DNA of 64,000 bases from Arenibacter arenosicollis (lineage in GTDB: Bacteria; Bacteroidota; Bacteroidia; Flavobacteriales; Flavobacteriaceae): NCBI RefSeq assembly GCF_014397245.1, contig NZ_JACLHY010000011.1, positions 62,001 through 126,000 of the forward strand, given 5' to 3'. Of the stretch, positions 35,977 through 46,511 are shown in pieces; the stretch's first letter is position 1; each line of letters starts with the position of its first letter. The translations under genes and the position numbers were made by a program. The notes under the pieces are model-generated. The model saw nothing but the letters and a program-made list of their open reading frames with translations, was not told the origin of the DNA and did not search any database.

Positions 35977-36117
35977 ATTAGCGGTATTAATGATTATTCA
36001 TACCTAAGACTTTGGTTGAAAAAAAAGGTTTAAACACCGCTTATTCCCACAGTAGAAATTGATTTTAGAAGCAATGTGATTATTGTTGGAACACTAATGA
36101 AGATCAAGGATATCCAC

Positions 36118-36151
36118 AAAAAAAAAGTGCTTGAAAAAATTCAAGCACTTT
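36118..36151 (-). terminator. intrinsic terminator after yidC
   Basis: A perfect 12-base stem AAAGTGCTTGAA / TTCAAGCACTTT with a four-base loop, followed on the minus strand by a run of Ts, 26 bases past the yidC stop. Confidence 0.9.
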
Positions 36152-36176
36152 AATTATCCAGAAGGTAAATTTTGAC

Positions 36177-38033
36177 TTATTTCTTACCTATTTTTTTTTG
36201 TTCCTCTGCCTGTTCCATCATCTCCCTCATCTTCTTTTGAAACTTGTTTTCTTTCTTAGGCTTCTTCTTATTTTCTTGAATCTGGGCATGGATTTTGTCT
36301 TCGTCCAAGATAAAATTCTTAATAGCCAACATAATAAAAATGGTAATCAAGTTAGATACAAAATAGTATAAACTAAGTCCACTGGCATAGTTATTAAAGA
36401 AAACCAACATCATTAAAGGAGACAGGTACATAATAAATTTCATATTCGGCATTCCTGGCTGCGTCTGCATATTTTGACCAGTTGTCATCATCATATAGAA
36501 GAAGATGGCAACCGAGGCCAATATGGGAAACAAACTAACATGATCCCCGTAAAATGGAATAGTAAATGGCAATTGAGCTATAGCATCATAGGAAGAAAGG
36601 TCATCTGCCCATAAGAAAGGTTTTTGTCTCAATGCAAAAGAAGTTGGAAAAAACATAAACAGGGCATAGAAAATTGGCATCTGCAGCAATGCAGGTACAC
36701 AACCACTCATGGGACTTACCCCAGCCTTGTTGTACAATTTCATAGTTTCCTGTTGCTTTTTCATAGCATTGTCCTTAAACTTCTCATTAAGCTCAGTAAT
36801 TTCAGGTTTCAGCACCTTCATTTTGGCTTGTGACAAATAGGACTTATAAGTTGCAGGAGACATAATTAGCCTCACTAAAATGGTCATGACTACAATAGCA
36901 ATACCGTAAGGTAAAAAAGAACTCAAGAAGGTATAAACTGGGGTGAAAATATACCTGTTTATCCATCCAAAAATTCCCCATCCAAAAGGAATGGAATCTT
37001 CCAGCCCCAATTCTTTGTATTGTGCCAATACCTTTACATCTGTTGGACCGTAATACCAATTAAAATTATAGGCCAACTCCCCACCTTCCAATTTTAAAGG
37101 CACTTCTGAAGCAAATTCCTTGGTAAATTGTTGGGTATGGCTTTCCTCCTCCACCAAGTTAATGGAGTTGAGTTTGGCAGTTTCGAATTTATTGGCATAG
37201 GTAAGAATAGAACTAAAGAAATGCTGCCTGAAGGATATCCATTTCACATCCACTTCCGTTTCCTCATCTTCACTACCCTCAGAAAGCTTACTTATTTTGT
37301 CATCATCATGATTGTAAGTAACCCTTGTATATCTATTTTCGTATTGGATACTTTTGGAATGTCGAATTGTCTTCATTTTCCAATCCAAATCAATGGGCTT
37401 GGAACTATTCAGCACCCCATTTAAACCTTGGGAACGCACGGTAAAACCAATAAGATATTCGTCCGGTTTCATTTCGTATCTATACTCCAAGAATTTATCG
37501 GAAGCCACTTTGGCCTTCATGGAAAGCACCTGATTTTCTCCAGATTTGGAAAGTGTAGGTTCAAAATATAAATCGTTGGTATTCAGAACCCGGTTGTCCG
37601 AAGTACTAAAATTAAGGGCGAAATTTGCATTACCATCCTTAATTAAATAAACTGGAATGGAATCATAGGTAACATACCCCTTCATTCTCGCCTCTATGAT
37701 CTGACCTCCTTTGTTGCTTATTTCCAAATAAACAACATCATTTTCCAAAACCGTAGTCCCTTCGGAAGGAGCTGTATAGCCAAAAGCACCAATAGCGCTT
37801 TTATAACTTGCCACAGCCGTTGAATCTTGGAGATCGATTGACTTGGGTTGGGGAATTTCTTCCTTAACCGAGTTGGTCTTTTGCGATTCAGCAGCCTCTA
37901 CCTGCTCTTGTTGTGCCTTCTTCGCTTCCAGCTCTTCCGGCGTTGGCTGATTCTGCCAAAACATAAAAATAAGAATACCAAAAATCAGCACAAAACCGAT
38001 CATGGTATTAATATCCAATTTCTTTTCCTCCAT
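36177..38033 (-). CDS. yidC: membrane protein insertase YidC
   Basis: Inserts and folds inner-membrane proteins alone or with SecYEG. It is 618 residues. An N-terminal span (about 9-25) is followed by a large periplasmic P1 domain (about 60-355) of Gram-negative type, then the conserved five-helix core with FLPYGIAIVVMTILVRLIMSP, KQQETMKLYNKAGVSPMSGCVPALLQMPIFYALFMFFP and YFVSNLITIFIMLAIK. The C-terminal tail is highly basic (KKKPKKENKFQKKMRE), suiting contact with ribosomes. It follows pyrG by 120 bases on the same strand and ends at a strong terminator. Confidence 0.96.
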   Translation of the reverse strand: MEEKKLDINTMIGFVLIFGILIFMFWQNQPTPEELEAKKAQQEQVEAAESQKTNSVKEEIPQPKSIDLQDSTAVASYKSAIGAFGYTAPSEGTTVLENDVVYLEISNKGGQIIEARMKGYVTYDSIPVYLIKDGNANFALNFSTSDNRVLNTNDLYFEPTLSKSGENQVLSMKAKVASDKFLEYRYEMKPDEYLIGFTVRSQGLNGVLNSSKPIDLDWKMKTIRHSKSIQYENRYTRVTYNHDDDKISKLSEGSEDEETEVDVKWISFRQHFFSSILTYANKFETAKLNSINLVEEESHTQQFTKEFASEVPLKLEGGELAYNFNWYYGPTDVKVLAQYKELGLEDSIPFGWGIFGWINRYIFTPVYTFLSSFLPYGIAIVVMTILVRLIMSPATYKSYLSQAKMKVLKPEITELNEKFKDNAMKKQQETMKLYNKAGVSPMSGCVPALLQMPIFYALFMFFPTSFALRQKPFLWADDLSSYDAIAQLPFTIPFYGDHVSLFPILASVAIFFYMMMTTGQNMQTQPGMPNMKFIMYLSPLMMLVFFNNYASGLSLYYFVSNLITIFIMLAIKNFILDEDKIHAQIQENKKKPKKENKFQKKMREMMEQAEEQKKIGKK

Positions 38034-38153
38034 CTAAAGTTAAATTTTAAAATATTTTCGGCAGGGATTCAATCAATATCAACGTTCCCAACAGATTAAA
38101 ACAGCTTGCAAATATATGCCCAATTAGGCTATTTATGCCAAACTGGCACTAGT

Positions 38154-39785
<1,632 letters not shown>

Positions 39786-39808
39786 TTAGGTTGAATTCTT
39801 AACGCCAG

Positions 39809-39816
39809 CAAAAATA
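39809..39816 (-). promoter_or_regulatory. -7 element for pyrG
   Basis: Minus-strand TATTTTTG, an exact TAnnTTTG match, giving a leader of about 26 bases. Confidence 0.65.
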
Positions 39817-39839
39817 CGAATTGCTATAACAATTAACGG

Positions 39840-40076
39840 CTAATATTGGGGAAAATCTTTTTGAATTTTTCTAATCAGCCCCTCCAATCCGTTAATTTTA
39901 ATTTCCAGCATTGCTCTTAACAAATTTCCAAGCTTTCCCTCGGGAAATCCACTTTGTTGAAACCACACCAAGTATGGCTCGGGAAGCTCTACCAAATACC
40001 TTCCCTTAAACTTCCCAAATGGCATTCTATAATGAGCCAATTCTATTAATTGCCTTTTATCCGGAACTACATTCAT
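39840..40076 (-). CDS. DUF3820-family small protein
   Basis: A 78-residue soluble protein. The family core MPFGKFKGRYLVELPEPYLVWF is present, followed by a helical tail (GNLLRAMLEIKINGLEGLIRKI). The family is listed as a putative quorum-sensing-regulated factor; its biochemical role is unknown. The frame is open upstream to 40148, but an exact -7 box at 40092-40099 lies inside that extension, so the ATG at 40076 is the start with a leader of about 12 bases. It is upstream of pyrG on the same strand, 60 bases apart. Confidence 0.85.
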   Translation of the reverse strand: MNVVPDKRQLIELAHYRMPFGKFKGRYLVELPEPYLVWFQQSGFPEGKLGNLLRAMLEIKINGLEGLIRKIQKDFPQY

Positions 40077-40384
40077 ATTCAAGAATCTATCCAAATATAC
40101 CACCTTCAGAATGGCTTCCAAAATGTTTGACCAAAATCTTCCCTTCAATTTAAACCAAGTGCGTTTAGAACATTCTATTTCTAAATTCCGTACTTTTAAT
40201 ACAAATCACTTATCTTTATACACGTATTATTTACGTTTAAAACATAAAGATTTAGAATATGGCTTAGATGACAATTCGGACAACAGAATTGTTATAACCT
40301 AGTCATCAACAAATTAACAATAGCCAGTTAAAAATATTTCTGGAAAACCAAAAAGACCTTCAATAGAAAATAAAACATATATAG
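40077..40384. other. intergenic region between DUF3820 and the TIM-barrel gene
   Basis: Divergent promoter region. The only recognisable element is the minus-strand -7 box at 40092-40099. No exact plus-strand box, hairpin or ORF is credible here. Confidence 0.4.
40092..40099 (-). promoter_or_regulatory. -7 element that decides the DUF3820 start
   Basis: Minus-strand TATATTTG, an exact TAnnTTTG match, 16 bases before the ATG at 40076 and inside the longer open frame. Confidence 0.6.
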
Positions 40385-41254
40385 ATGAAAAGAAGAACAT
40401 TCATAGGAACTTCAGCAGCCGCATCTGTTGGCTTGCTGGCTTGCAAAAATGGAAATGCAATGGAATTAAATAAAGAAAAAGAAACCAAACTAAAAAACAA
40501 CATTAACCATAGCGTCTGCTATTGGTGTTATGGCAGCATCCCCCTAGAAGATTTTCTTAAGTCGTTAAATGACTTGGGGGTAAAAAGTGTAGACCTTATT
40601 GGTCCCAAAGATTGGCCTTTACTAAAAAAATATAATATTAATTCCTCTATGTGCAATGGGGCCGAAATTAGCCTTACGGAAGGCTGGAACGACCCCAAAT
40701 ATCATGAAACTTTGATCAAAAATTATACAGAAATGATTCCTAAGGTTGCCAAAGCAGGGTACACCAATCTTATCTGCTTTAGTGGTAACCGCAGGGGAAT
40801 GGATGATGCTGTTGGCCTACAAAACTGTGTAGACGGATTAAAACAGATTATGCCACTGGCCGAAAAACACGGAGTAGTGATACAAATGGAGTTATTGAAT
40901 TCCAAGGTGAACCACGATGATTATATGTGCGATCACACGGAATGGGGTGTGGAATTATGCAAAAAGTTGGGGTCCAACAATTTTAAACTACTATATGATA
41001 TCTACCATATGCAGATTATGGAGGGTGATATCATTAGAAATATCGAAGATTACAACGAATTTTTTGGACATTACCACACTGGAGGAAACCCAGGAAGAAA
41101 TGAAATTAACGAAACTCAGGAACTGTATTACCCAGCCATCATGAAGGCTATTTTGTCCACTGGTTTTAAAGGGCATGTTGCACAGGAATTCATACCCACT
41201 TGGGAGGATAAAATAGCAGCTCTAAAAGAAGGGGTTACTATTTGTGACGTATAG
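40385..41254 (+). CDS. hydroxypyruvate isomerase-like TIM-barrel lipoprotein
   Basis: A 289-residue member of the xylose-isomerase-like TIM-barrel superfamily, Hyi branch. The N-terminus MKRRTFIGTSAAASVGLLACKNG combines twin arginines with a lipobox (LLAC), suggesting Tat export as a lipoprotein. The metal ligands typical of the group are visible: Glu in QMELLNSKVNH, Asp in LLYDIYHMQ, His in GHYHTGGNPGRNE and Glu in HVAQEFIPTW. Isomerisation of a small sugar or hydroxypyruvate-like compound outside the cytoplasm is inferred. A shared terminator hairpin separates it from the converging DUF922 gene. Confidence 0.85.
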   Translation: MKRRTFIGTSAAASVGLLACKNGNAMELNKEKETKLKNNINHSVCYWCYGSIPLEDFLKSLNDLGVKSVDLIGPKDWPLLKKYNINSSMCNGAEISLTEGWNDPKYHETLIKNYTEMIPKVAKAGYTNLICFSGNRRGMDDAVGLQNCVDGLKQIMPLAEKHGVVIQMELLNSKVNHDDYMCDHTEWGVELCKKLGSNNFKLLYDIYHMQIMEGDIIRNIEDYNEFFGHYHTGGNPGRNEINETQELYYPAIMKAILSTGFKGHVAQEFIPTWEDKIAALKEGVTICDV

Positions 41255-41291
41255 TAGAATTTAAATACAAGTACTTAAAATTTATCAATCC

Positions 41292-41321
41292 AAAAGGAGA
41301 CTTTGTAAAAGGTCTCCTTTT
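41292..41321. terminator. bidirectional terminator between convergent genes
   Basis: Ten-base stem AAAAGGAGAC / GTCTCCTTTT with a ten-base loop and T-rich flanks in both directions. It overlaps the last bases of the DUF922 stop codon. Confidence 0.85.
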
Positions 41322-41850
41322 AATTATTTAAAGCTTTCCTGATTTTTTTATTCCAAATTAATTGCTGAACCGTATCCCTGGAAAAATTGGTTTCCGAATC
41401 GTATTTATTCTGAAAATCGTTTAATTCCCTGAGAATATTTCTATATATCTCCTTCACCTCAGCTTTTGCGTTTTTAGTGAATTTGGTCTTGGCCAACTGT
41501 TGCCTCATTTTACGGGCATAAACTTCGGTGATATCAAAATGTAATTGTTCGTGACCCAAAACAATAGAGTTGGCCAATTTATGTTTATACCAGGATTTGT
41601 ATGGATAAAAATGGCAGCTTACCTTAAAATCAAGCTTCATTTTATCCGCGGTTCCTTGAGCAGAAAAACTGTATGTTATTCCACTTGCCGTAATCGCGGC
41701 TGCCTTGGAAATATTGGATGGCTTACCCTTGAAATCGGCCCAGGTCAATTTTTTCCCAGGGTGCCATTCAATAACCTCATCCTCTTGACCCAAACCCGAA
41801 TTGAATATCAGGCATATCACAAGTAGCGTTATCGCTTTTAAAGTTCCCAC
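41320..41850 (-). CDS. DUF922 predicted secreted zinc protease
   Basis: A 176-residue protein with a signal peptide (LKAITLLVICLIFNSGLGQ) and the DUF922 core: EWHPGKKLTWADFKGKP near residue 29 and the zinc motif HEQLHFDITEVYARKMRQ (HExxH) near 99-103. The C-terminal half is helical and basic. The start must be the GTG at 41850, because an in-frame stop lies ten codons upstream and no ATG is available. That GTG overlaps the TAG of a short upstream ORF as TAGTG. Proteolytic activity is predicted from the motif only. Confidence 0.85.
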   Translation of the reverse strand: MGTLKAITLLVICLIFNSGLGQEDEVIEWHPGKKLTWADFKGKPSNISKAAAITASGITYSFSAQGTADKMKLDFKVSCHFYPYKSWYKHKLANSIVLGHEQLHFDITEVYARKMRQQLAKTKFTKNAKAEVKEIYRNILRELNDFQNKYDSETNFSRDTVQQLIWNKKIRKALNN

Positions 41851-42065
41851 TAGAAAGAAATATTTGTTGAGATATCAGTGTGCATTTTACAATGCATCCG
41901 GCAGGTATGCGCCGTGCGATCCAAAATTTTTCTAAGTTTATCCAAGATATTATTGAAGGTATTAAATTTAACATGGATATCAGGCATCCTCCTAGGTTCG
42001 GCTTTCGTAAATTTAGTCACTTCCTCCGTAGAATTCTCTAATTCCAATTCCAGACTTATGTACAT
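41850..42065 (-). CDS. possible small ORF coupled to the DUF922 gene
   Basis: A 71-codon frame (MYISLELELENSTEEVTKF...) whose TAG shares its G with the GTG start of the DUF922 gene, an arrangement that would allow translational coupling and would help a weak GTG be used. The peptide is hydrophilic with seven basic residues in its C-terminal part and several Cys/His. An in-frame TTG at 42098 would extend it by 11 codons. I recognise no family, and a chance open frame is quite possible. Confidence 0.3.
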   Translation of the reverse strand: MYISLELELENSTEEVTKFTKAEPRRMPDIHVKFNTFNNILDKLRKILDRTAHTCRMHCKMHTDISTNISF

Positions 42066-42246
42066 TATTTCTATAACAGAGTACAAATAGCAGGCCAAAC
42101 AGGTAAAAACAGTATCCGATGGCTAATATGCCTACCCCGGTCCAAGGTTATCCAATGGCACATTGGTAATAAAAGAATACCCCATCCAATGTGCCCACAG
42201 TTTGTTTTATGTTAACCGGTAGAGGTTACTTTCGAGGCCATCAGCA
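41851..42246. other. region between the LysM-PBP1 and DUF922 genes
   Basis: Apart from the doubtful 71-codon frame there is no credible gene, no exact -7 box and no terminator-like hairpin. It contains the near-repeat CCAATGGCACATTGG / CCAATGTGCC at about 42154-42196. Confidence 0.3.
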
Positions 42247-44412
42247 TTAATCCTTAAGCTCCACCATCCTCATATTTTCGTAACCCAATATATAGGAGGC
42301 TCTATTATAATATCCGGAAGAAATGTCCTTGTTATAATTAAACTTGTTACCAGTATATTCCGTTTCTCCTATAAGTTTGGAGGCAATAACCAAATCGTTT
42401 TTATAAGCGAGTTTTAGAAGCATATCCATTGTAAGATCGAAGCCGCGAACCGCATATGCATCGGGATCGGAACCATACTTATTTCTATATGCCTTTAAGA
42501 AACCATTATCTTCGGCCTCTCTCGACGGGGAAGGATATGTAAATCTCAAATTAGAAAGGTGGGAATAGGAAACTACTTCACTATCAAAAGCCTTGTTCTT
42601 GTCCGTTGTAAAAAGCCGTATACTAATTTCCTTGTTTATTAAAGAATTGAGTAACGATCCCACGTGATACACCACATTGGCCTGATCGGTTTCCAGAAAC
42701 ACCCAGTTTTCGTTCTCCAATGACAATATCTTTGAAATTTTATCAATGTCCACAGTCCGATCCTCCTTCAAGGCCACAATTTTAGCCCCTGGAAATTTCA
42801 TCATTAAAGCGGATTCCGTAGATTTATTCTTTTGATCAGCAATTATAACAATATTCTCTTTGGTCCGTAAGCCTTCAACATAGGTCATCATATGGTCCAC
42901 CATGACTTTTTCAGAAGGAAGGGTAAAAAACACATTGTTTAAACTTAAATCACTTTTTTCGGTCAAGGGAGCAACAACCGGAACTCCGTATTCAGCAGCC
43001 TGCATGGCCACCTCTTTTAAAGATTGTGGCTCCAAGGGACCAAAAATAGCAGAGACCCCTATCAAATTTTCCCTTTGTAATATTCCCTTCGTACGATTCA
43101 AGTCCAATTGGGTATCGTAGGTTTTCACATCAACCGAGATTCCTAATTTGGCTATTGAATCCAAGGCCACCATGGCTCCTGAATATAGACCCAAACTATA
43201 TTTTACATCTTTTCTATTTTCTATAGCATTTTTTGTGGCAACATTGTCATTTAAATCCAACCTATCCAACCTAAAGGGCAAAAGAAATAATAGTTTAGGC
43301 CGGTTTAACTTATTGATACTGTCCTTTAAATTAATCTTATCCAAGATCAGTGCATTTTTTACGTCAAAATTACCTGTCTGGGCTTTGGGTAATTTCAAGA
43401 CCATTCCTGCCTTTAGTCCGTCCTTTAATTCTGGATTAAGGTCCAACAATTCTTTATAGGTTACTCCAAATTTACGGGTTAGTGAAAACTCGGTCTGCTT
43501 AGGTTTGACCTCATAAAAATTGTAATTCTCAATATTCACTTCTCCGGTCTCTACCTTTTGCACAGGTATCCTCAACACCATTCCTTCCTTTAGCCCACCT
43601 CTTTCCTTTATTTCAGGGTTCAAGGCTATAATTTCGCTGGAGGTTAATCCAAACTTTTTTTCCAAACTATAAAAAGTCTGTTTTGGCGGAACGGTATATG
43701 AATTGTATAACTGGGTTTCTTGATCTTTAATGCTACTGCCCAATAATTTTGGCAACAACAACTCCTGACCAGAGGACAAGTAGTCTGTTATTTTCGATAA
43801 TTTTGGATTTAGAACCAATAAACTATCTATGGTAATCCCGTACTTATTGGCAATACTCCACCGTGTTTCCTTGGGTTGCACGGTATAAATTTCATAATTA
43901 TCCTCAATAAATGCTTTTTCGGCAGGATCCACTCTTTTATATTTAGGAATCTTAAGAATCATACCCTTTTTCAATTGAACAGAGTACAACTCCTTATTGT
44001 AGCGCTTAATATCATCCTCCGAAATATCATACCGTTTGGAGATTCCGAACAGCGTTTCTTTTCTTTTGGTTCGGTGCGAGATATAGCCAATAGGCTGCCG
44101 CTGATGAGGACCGGCTTCATTTCCTTTTAATGCTTGCAACAAGGCGGTTACCTCGGTTACACTATCTTTTTTTACAACAGTACCGTTTGCTGTAGGAATT
44201 ACCAAAATGGTATTGGCCCTTAATGGCTGACCTTTTTTTATCTCCTTATTGTAATTTAAAATCCCCTGCTCGGAAACCTTGTATCGTTTAGAGATACTTT
44301 CTAAAGTTTCACCAGCTTTAACGGAATGGGTAGTGAATTTTTGTGCTATTGCATTGAAGCTCAACAACAATAAAAAAACCGTTGTAATAATTACTTTACT
44401 ATATATTTTCAC
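42247..44412 (-). CDS. exported protein with five LysM domains and a PBP1-like domain
   Basis: A 721-residue protein. A signal peptide (about 1-23) is followed by five LysM peptidoglycan-binding modules at about 28-73, 108-155, 173-221, 232-282 and 296-343, each with the xYxVxxxETxxSIxxxY pattern. A C-terminal type 1 periplasmic-binding-like domain (about 370-715) includes LLFLLPFRLDRLDL, LGLYSGAMVALDSIAKLGI and GVPVVAPLTEKSDLS. The architecture suggests a wall-attached envelope protein, analogous to LpoA-type activators of peptidoglycan synthases, but that role is inference. The start is GTG at 44412. It follows guaA by 140 bases. Confidence 0.88.
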   Translation of the reverse strand: MKIYSKVIITTVFLLLLSFNAIAQKFTTHSVKAGETLESISKRYKVSEQGILNYNKEIKKGQPLRANTILVIPTANGTVVKKDSVTEVTALLQALKGNEAGPHQRQPIGYISHRTKRKETLFGISKRYDISEDDIKRYNKELYSVQLKKGMILKIPKYKRVDPAEKAFIEDNYEIYTVQPKETRWSIANKYGITIDSLLVLNPKLSKITDYLSSGQELLLPKLLGSSIKDQETQLYNSYTVPPKQTFYSLEKKFGLTSSEIIALNPEIKERGGLKEGMVLRIPVQKVETGEVNIENYNFYEVKPKQTEFSLTRKFGVTYKELLDLNPELKDGLKAGMVLKLPKAQTGNFDVKNALILDKINLKDSINKLNRPKLLFLLPFRLDRLDLNDNVATKNAIENRKDVKYSLGLYSGAMVALDSIAKLGISVDVKTYDTQLDLNRTKGILQRENLIGVSAIFGPLEPQSLKEVAMQAAEYGVPVVAPLTEKSDLSLNNVFFTLPSEKVMVDHMMTYVEGLRTKENIVIIADQKNKSTESALMMKFPGAKIVALKEDRTVDIDKISKILSLENENWVFLETDQANVVYHVGSLLNSLINKEISIRLFTTDKNKAFDSEVVSYSHLSNLRFTYPSPSREAEDNGFLKAYRNKYGSDPDAYAVRGFDLTMDMLLKLAYKNDLVIASKLIGETEYTGNKFNYNKDISSGYYNRASYILGYENMRMVELKD

Positions 44413-44552
44413 AAGTATAGATTTTAATTGTTCTATTTATAATAAGTCAAGTACAAAATTGAGAACGAACACAAACACAACAATGTTATACTAAAAATTA
44501 AATATTAATGCCAAACTTGGAAATTTAGAATTACGTTATACTTAATACTTAA

Positions 44553-46085
44553 TTATTCCCATTCAATCGTTGCTGGTGGTTTGGAGCTAATATCGTATAC
44601 CACCCTATTTACACCTCTAACCTTATTTATGATGTCGTTGGAGGTTTTCTGCAAAAATTCATAGGGCAAATTCACCCAATCCGCTGTCATCCCGTCCGTA
44701 CTTTCAACTGCCCTTAAAGCTACACATTTTTCATAAGTCCTTTCATCCCCCATAACACCAACACTGTTAACAGGCAAGAGCATTGCTCCCGCTTGCCATA
44801 CTTTGTCATAAAGCCCCCATTCCTTTAATCCGTTGATAAAAATGGCATCTACCTCTTGCAGAATAGCCACTTTCTCACGAGTAATGTCCCCTAAAATACG
44901 AATTGCCAACCCTGGTCCTGGAAAGGGATGCCTGCCCAATAATTCCTTATCGATTCCCAAACTGGCGCCTACCCGCCTAACTTCATCCTTAAACAACATT
45001 CGCAATGGCTCTACAACCTTCAATTTCATATAATCCGGTAATCCACCTACATTATGATGACTTTTTATGGTTGCAGACGGGCCTCCTGTAGCCGACACTG
45101 ATTCAATAACGTCTGGGTATATTGTTCCCTGAGCAAGCCATTTTGCATCTTCCACCAAGTGCGATTCATCATCAAAGACTTCTATAAAAACCCTTCCTAT
45201 GGCCTTTCTTTTCTTTTCTGGATCACTTTCTCCTTCCAAGTTATCCAAAAAACGTGCCGAAGCGTCTACACCCTTAACATTTAACCCCATTCCTTCATAT
45301 TGGTCCAAAACAGATTGGAACTCATTTTTACGAAGAAGGCCGTTATTTACGAATATACAGTGTAAATGCTTCCCGATTGCTTTGTGCAGCAAAACTGCCG
45401 CCACTGTGGAATCTACACCGCCGGATAATCCAAGAATTACCTTTTCATCACCAATTTTAGCCTTTAATTCGGCAACAGTAGTTTCCACAAACGAATCGGG
45501 AGTCCAAGTCTGAGCCACCCCGGCTATATGTACCAAAAAGTTTTCCAACAACTTTTTCCCATCAGTAGTATGATAAACTTCAGGGTGAAATTGAATGGCA
45601 TAGGTCTCTTCATCTTTTAACTTATAGGCCGCATTCTCCACATCATGCGTACTTGCCAATTTAATGGCTCCAGCAGGTAAATCCTTTATAGTATCACTGT
45701 GGCTCATCCAAACCTGGCTGCCTTCCGAAATTCCTTCGAAAAAAGATTCACTGTGATCAATAAAGGACAATTTAGCCCTCCCGTATTCACGGGTATTGGA
45801 AGGCGCTACATTGCCACCGTTAAAGTGGGCCAAATATTGTGCACCATAGCAAACGGCCAATAGTGGCATTTTGCCTTTAATCTGGGACAAATCTGGATGT
45901 GGGGCATCATCTCCCCTTACCGAAAACGGTGAACCCGAAAGGATCACAGCCTTGTATTCCGATAAATCCTCAGGCAAATGGTTGTACGGTTTAATTTCGC
46001 AGAAAATATTAAGTTCCCTGACCCTTCTAGCGATGAGCTGCGTATATTGGGAACCAAAATCTAATATTAGGACGTTATTTTGCAT
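44553..46085 (-). CDS. guaA: GMP synthase (glutamine-hydrolysing)
   Basis: Converts XMP to GMP with ATP and glutamine. It is 510 residues. The class I glutaminase domain has Cys79 in [14 protein letters not shown] and the His/Glu pair in QFHPEVYHT. The ATP pyrophosphatase domain has the PP-loop [17 protein letters not shown]. The dimerisation domain ends in the canonical KPPATIEWE. An in-frame TTG at 46091 exists, but it sits within the -7 promoter box at 46089-46096, so the ATG at 46085 ([15 protein letters not shown]) is the start; transcription should begin at or next to that A, making the mRNA leaderless. Confidence 0.96.
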   Translation of the reverse strand: MQNNVLILDFGSQYTQLIARRVRELNIFCEIKPYNHLPEDLSEYKAVILSGSPFSVRGDDAPHPDLSQIKGKMPLLAVCYGAQYLAHFNGGNVAPSNTREYGRAKLSFIDHSESFFEGISEGSQVWMSHSDTIKDLPAGAIKLASTHDVENAAYKLKDEETYAIQFHPEVYHTTDGKKLLENFLVHIAGVAQTWTPDSFVETTVAELKAKIGDEKVILGLSGGVDSTVAAVLLHKAIGKHLHCIFVNNGLLRKNEFQSVLDQYEGMGLNVKGVDASARFLDNLEGESDPEKKRKAIGRVFIEVFDDESHLVEDAKWLAQGTIYPDVIESVSATGGPSATIKSHHNVGGLPDYMKLKVVEPLRMLFKDEVRRVGASLGIDKELLGRHPFPGPGLAIRILGDITREKVAILQEVDAIFINGLKEWGLYDKVWQAGAMLLPVNSVGVMGDERTYEKCVALRAVESTDGMTADWVNLPYEFLQKTSNDIINKVRGVNRVVYDISSKPPATIEWE

Positions 46086-46088
46086 GGG

Positions 46089-46096
46089 CAAAAATA
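46089..46096 (-). promoter_or_regulatory. -7 element overlapping the guaA 5' end
   Basis: Minus-strand TATTTTTG, an exact TAnnTTTG match, followed by CCC and then the ATG. By the usual geometry, position +1 is the A of the start codon. Confidence 0.65.
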
Positions 46097-46322
46097 GTAA
46101 TTTGAAATTTTTGTAAAAGGATCTTTGAGGTATATTAATTACAAAACTTATAAACAGAGTGAATTCACCTATCCATATTTAACTAATAGCCCCTAAAATA
46201 AGGGGATTCTTTCAGAAAGGTTTCAAATTAAAATTTTTCCGGGTCAGGTACTTCAAATTGGACTTGATGTATTTCAAAATCTAGCTAGACCCCTATACTT
46301 GTATCCATTTAGGACAAAAATT

Positions 46323-46345
46323 AAGCCCGGTAACCAACCGGGCTT
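46323..46345. terminator. orphan terminator-like hairpin between divergent genes
   Basis: AAGCCCGGT / ACCGGGCTT, nine-base stem with a five-base loop. The plus strand continues TCTAATC, the minus strand AATTTTTGTCC, so it reads better as a minus-strand terminator. Confidence 0.55.
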
Positions 46346-46511
46346 TCTAATCAAAACCAACCTAAACCAATTAACTAATTATAACTACTCACAATTTCAT
46401 TCGAAATTAATTTCAAATTCATAGCAATTTATATCTATAACAACTGAGAAAAGAAATACCCTACTCCAACTTTTATTTTTATCTTTAATAAAACAATAAA
46501 AAACGATATTC

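Larger units (their letters stand above)
46086..46511. other. divergent intergenic region with an orphan hairpin
   Basis: Between guaA and the PNPOx-like gene. It holds the guaA -7 box at the left end, a small CCCC...GGGG hairpin near 46192, a terminator-like hairpin at 46323-46345, and TATCTTTA near 46478 (one base off consensus) for the plus-strand gene. No ORF is visible. A terminator has no obvious use between divergent genes unless a small RNA is made here. Confidence 0.45.

Noticed and set aside
41878-42090. Plus-strand 70-codon open frame (MCILQCIRQV...)
   Set aside because: Antisense to the minus-strand frame that couples to the DUF922 start; no ribosome site, promoter or family resemblance.
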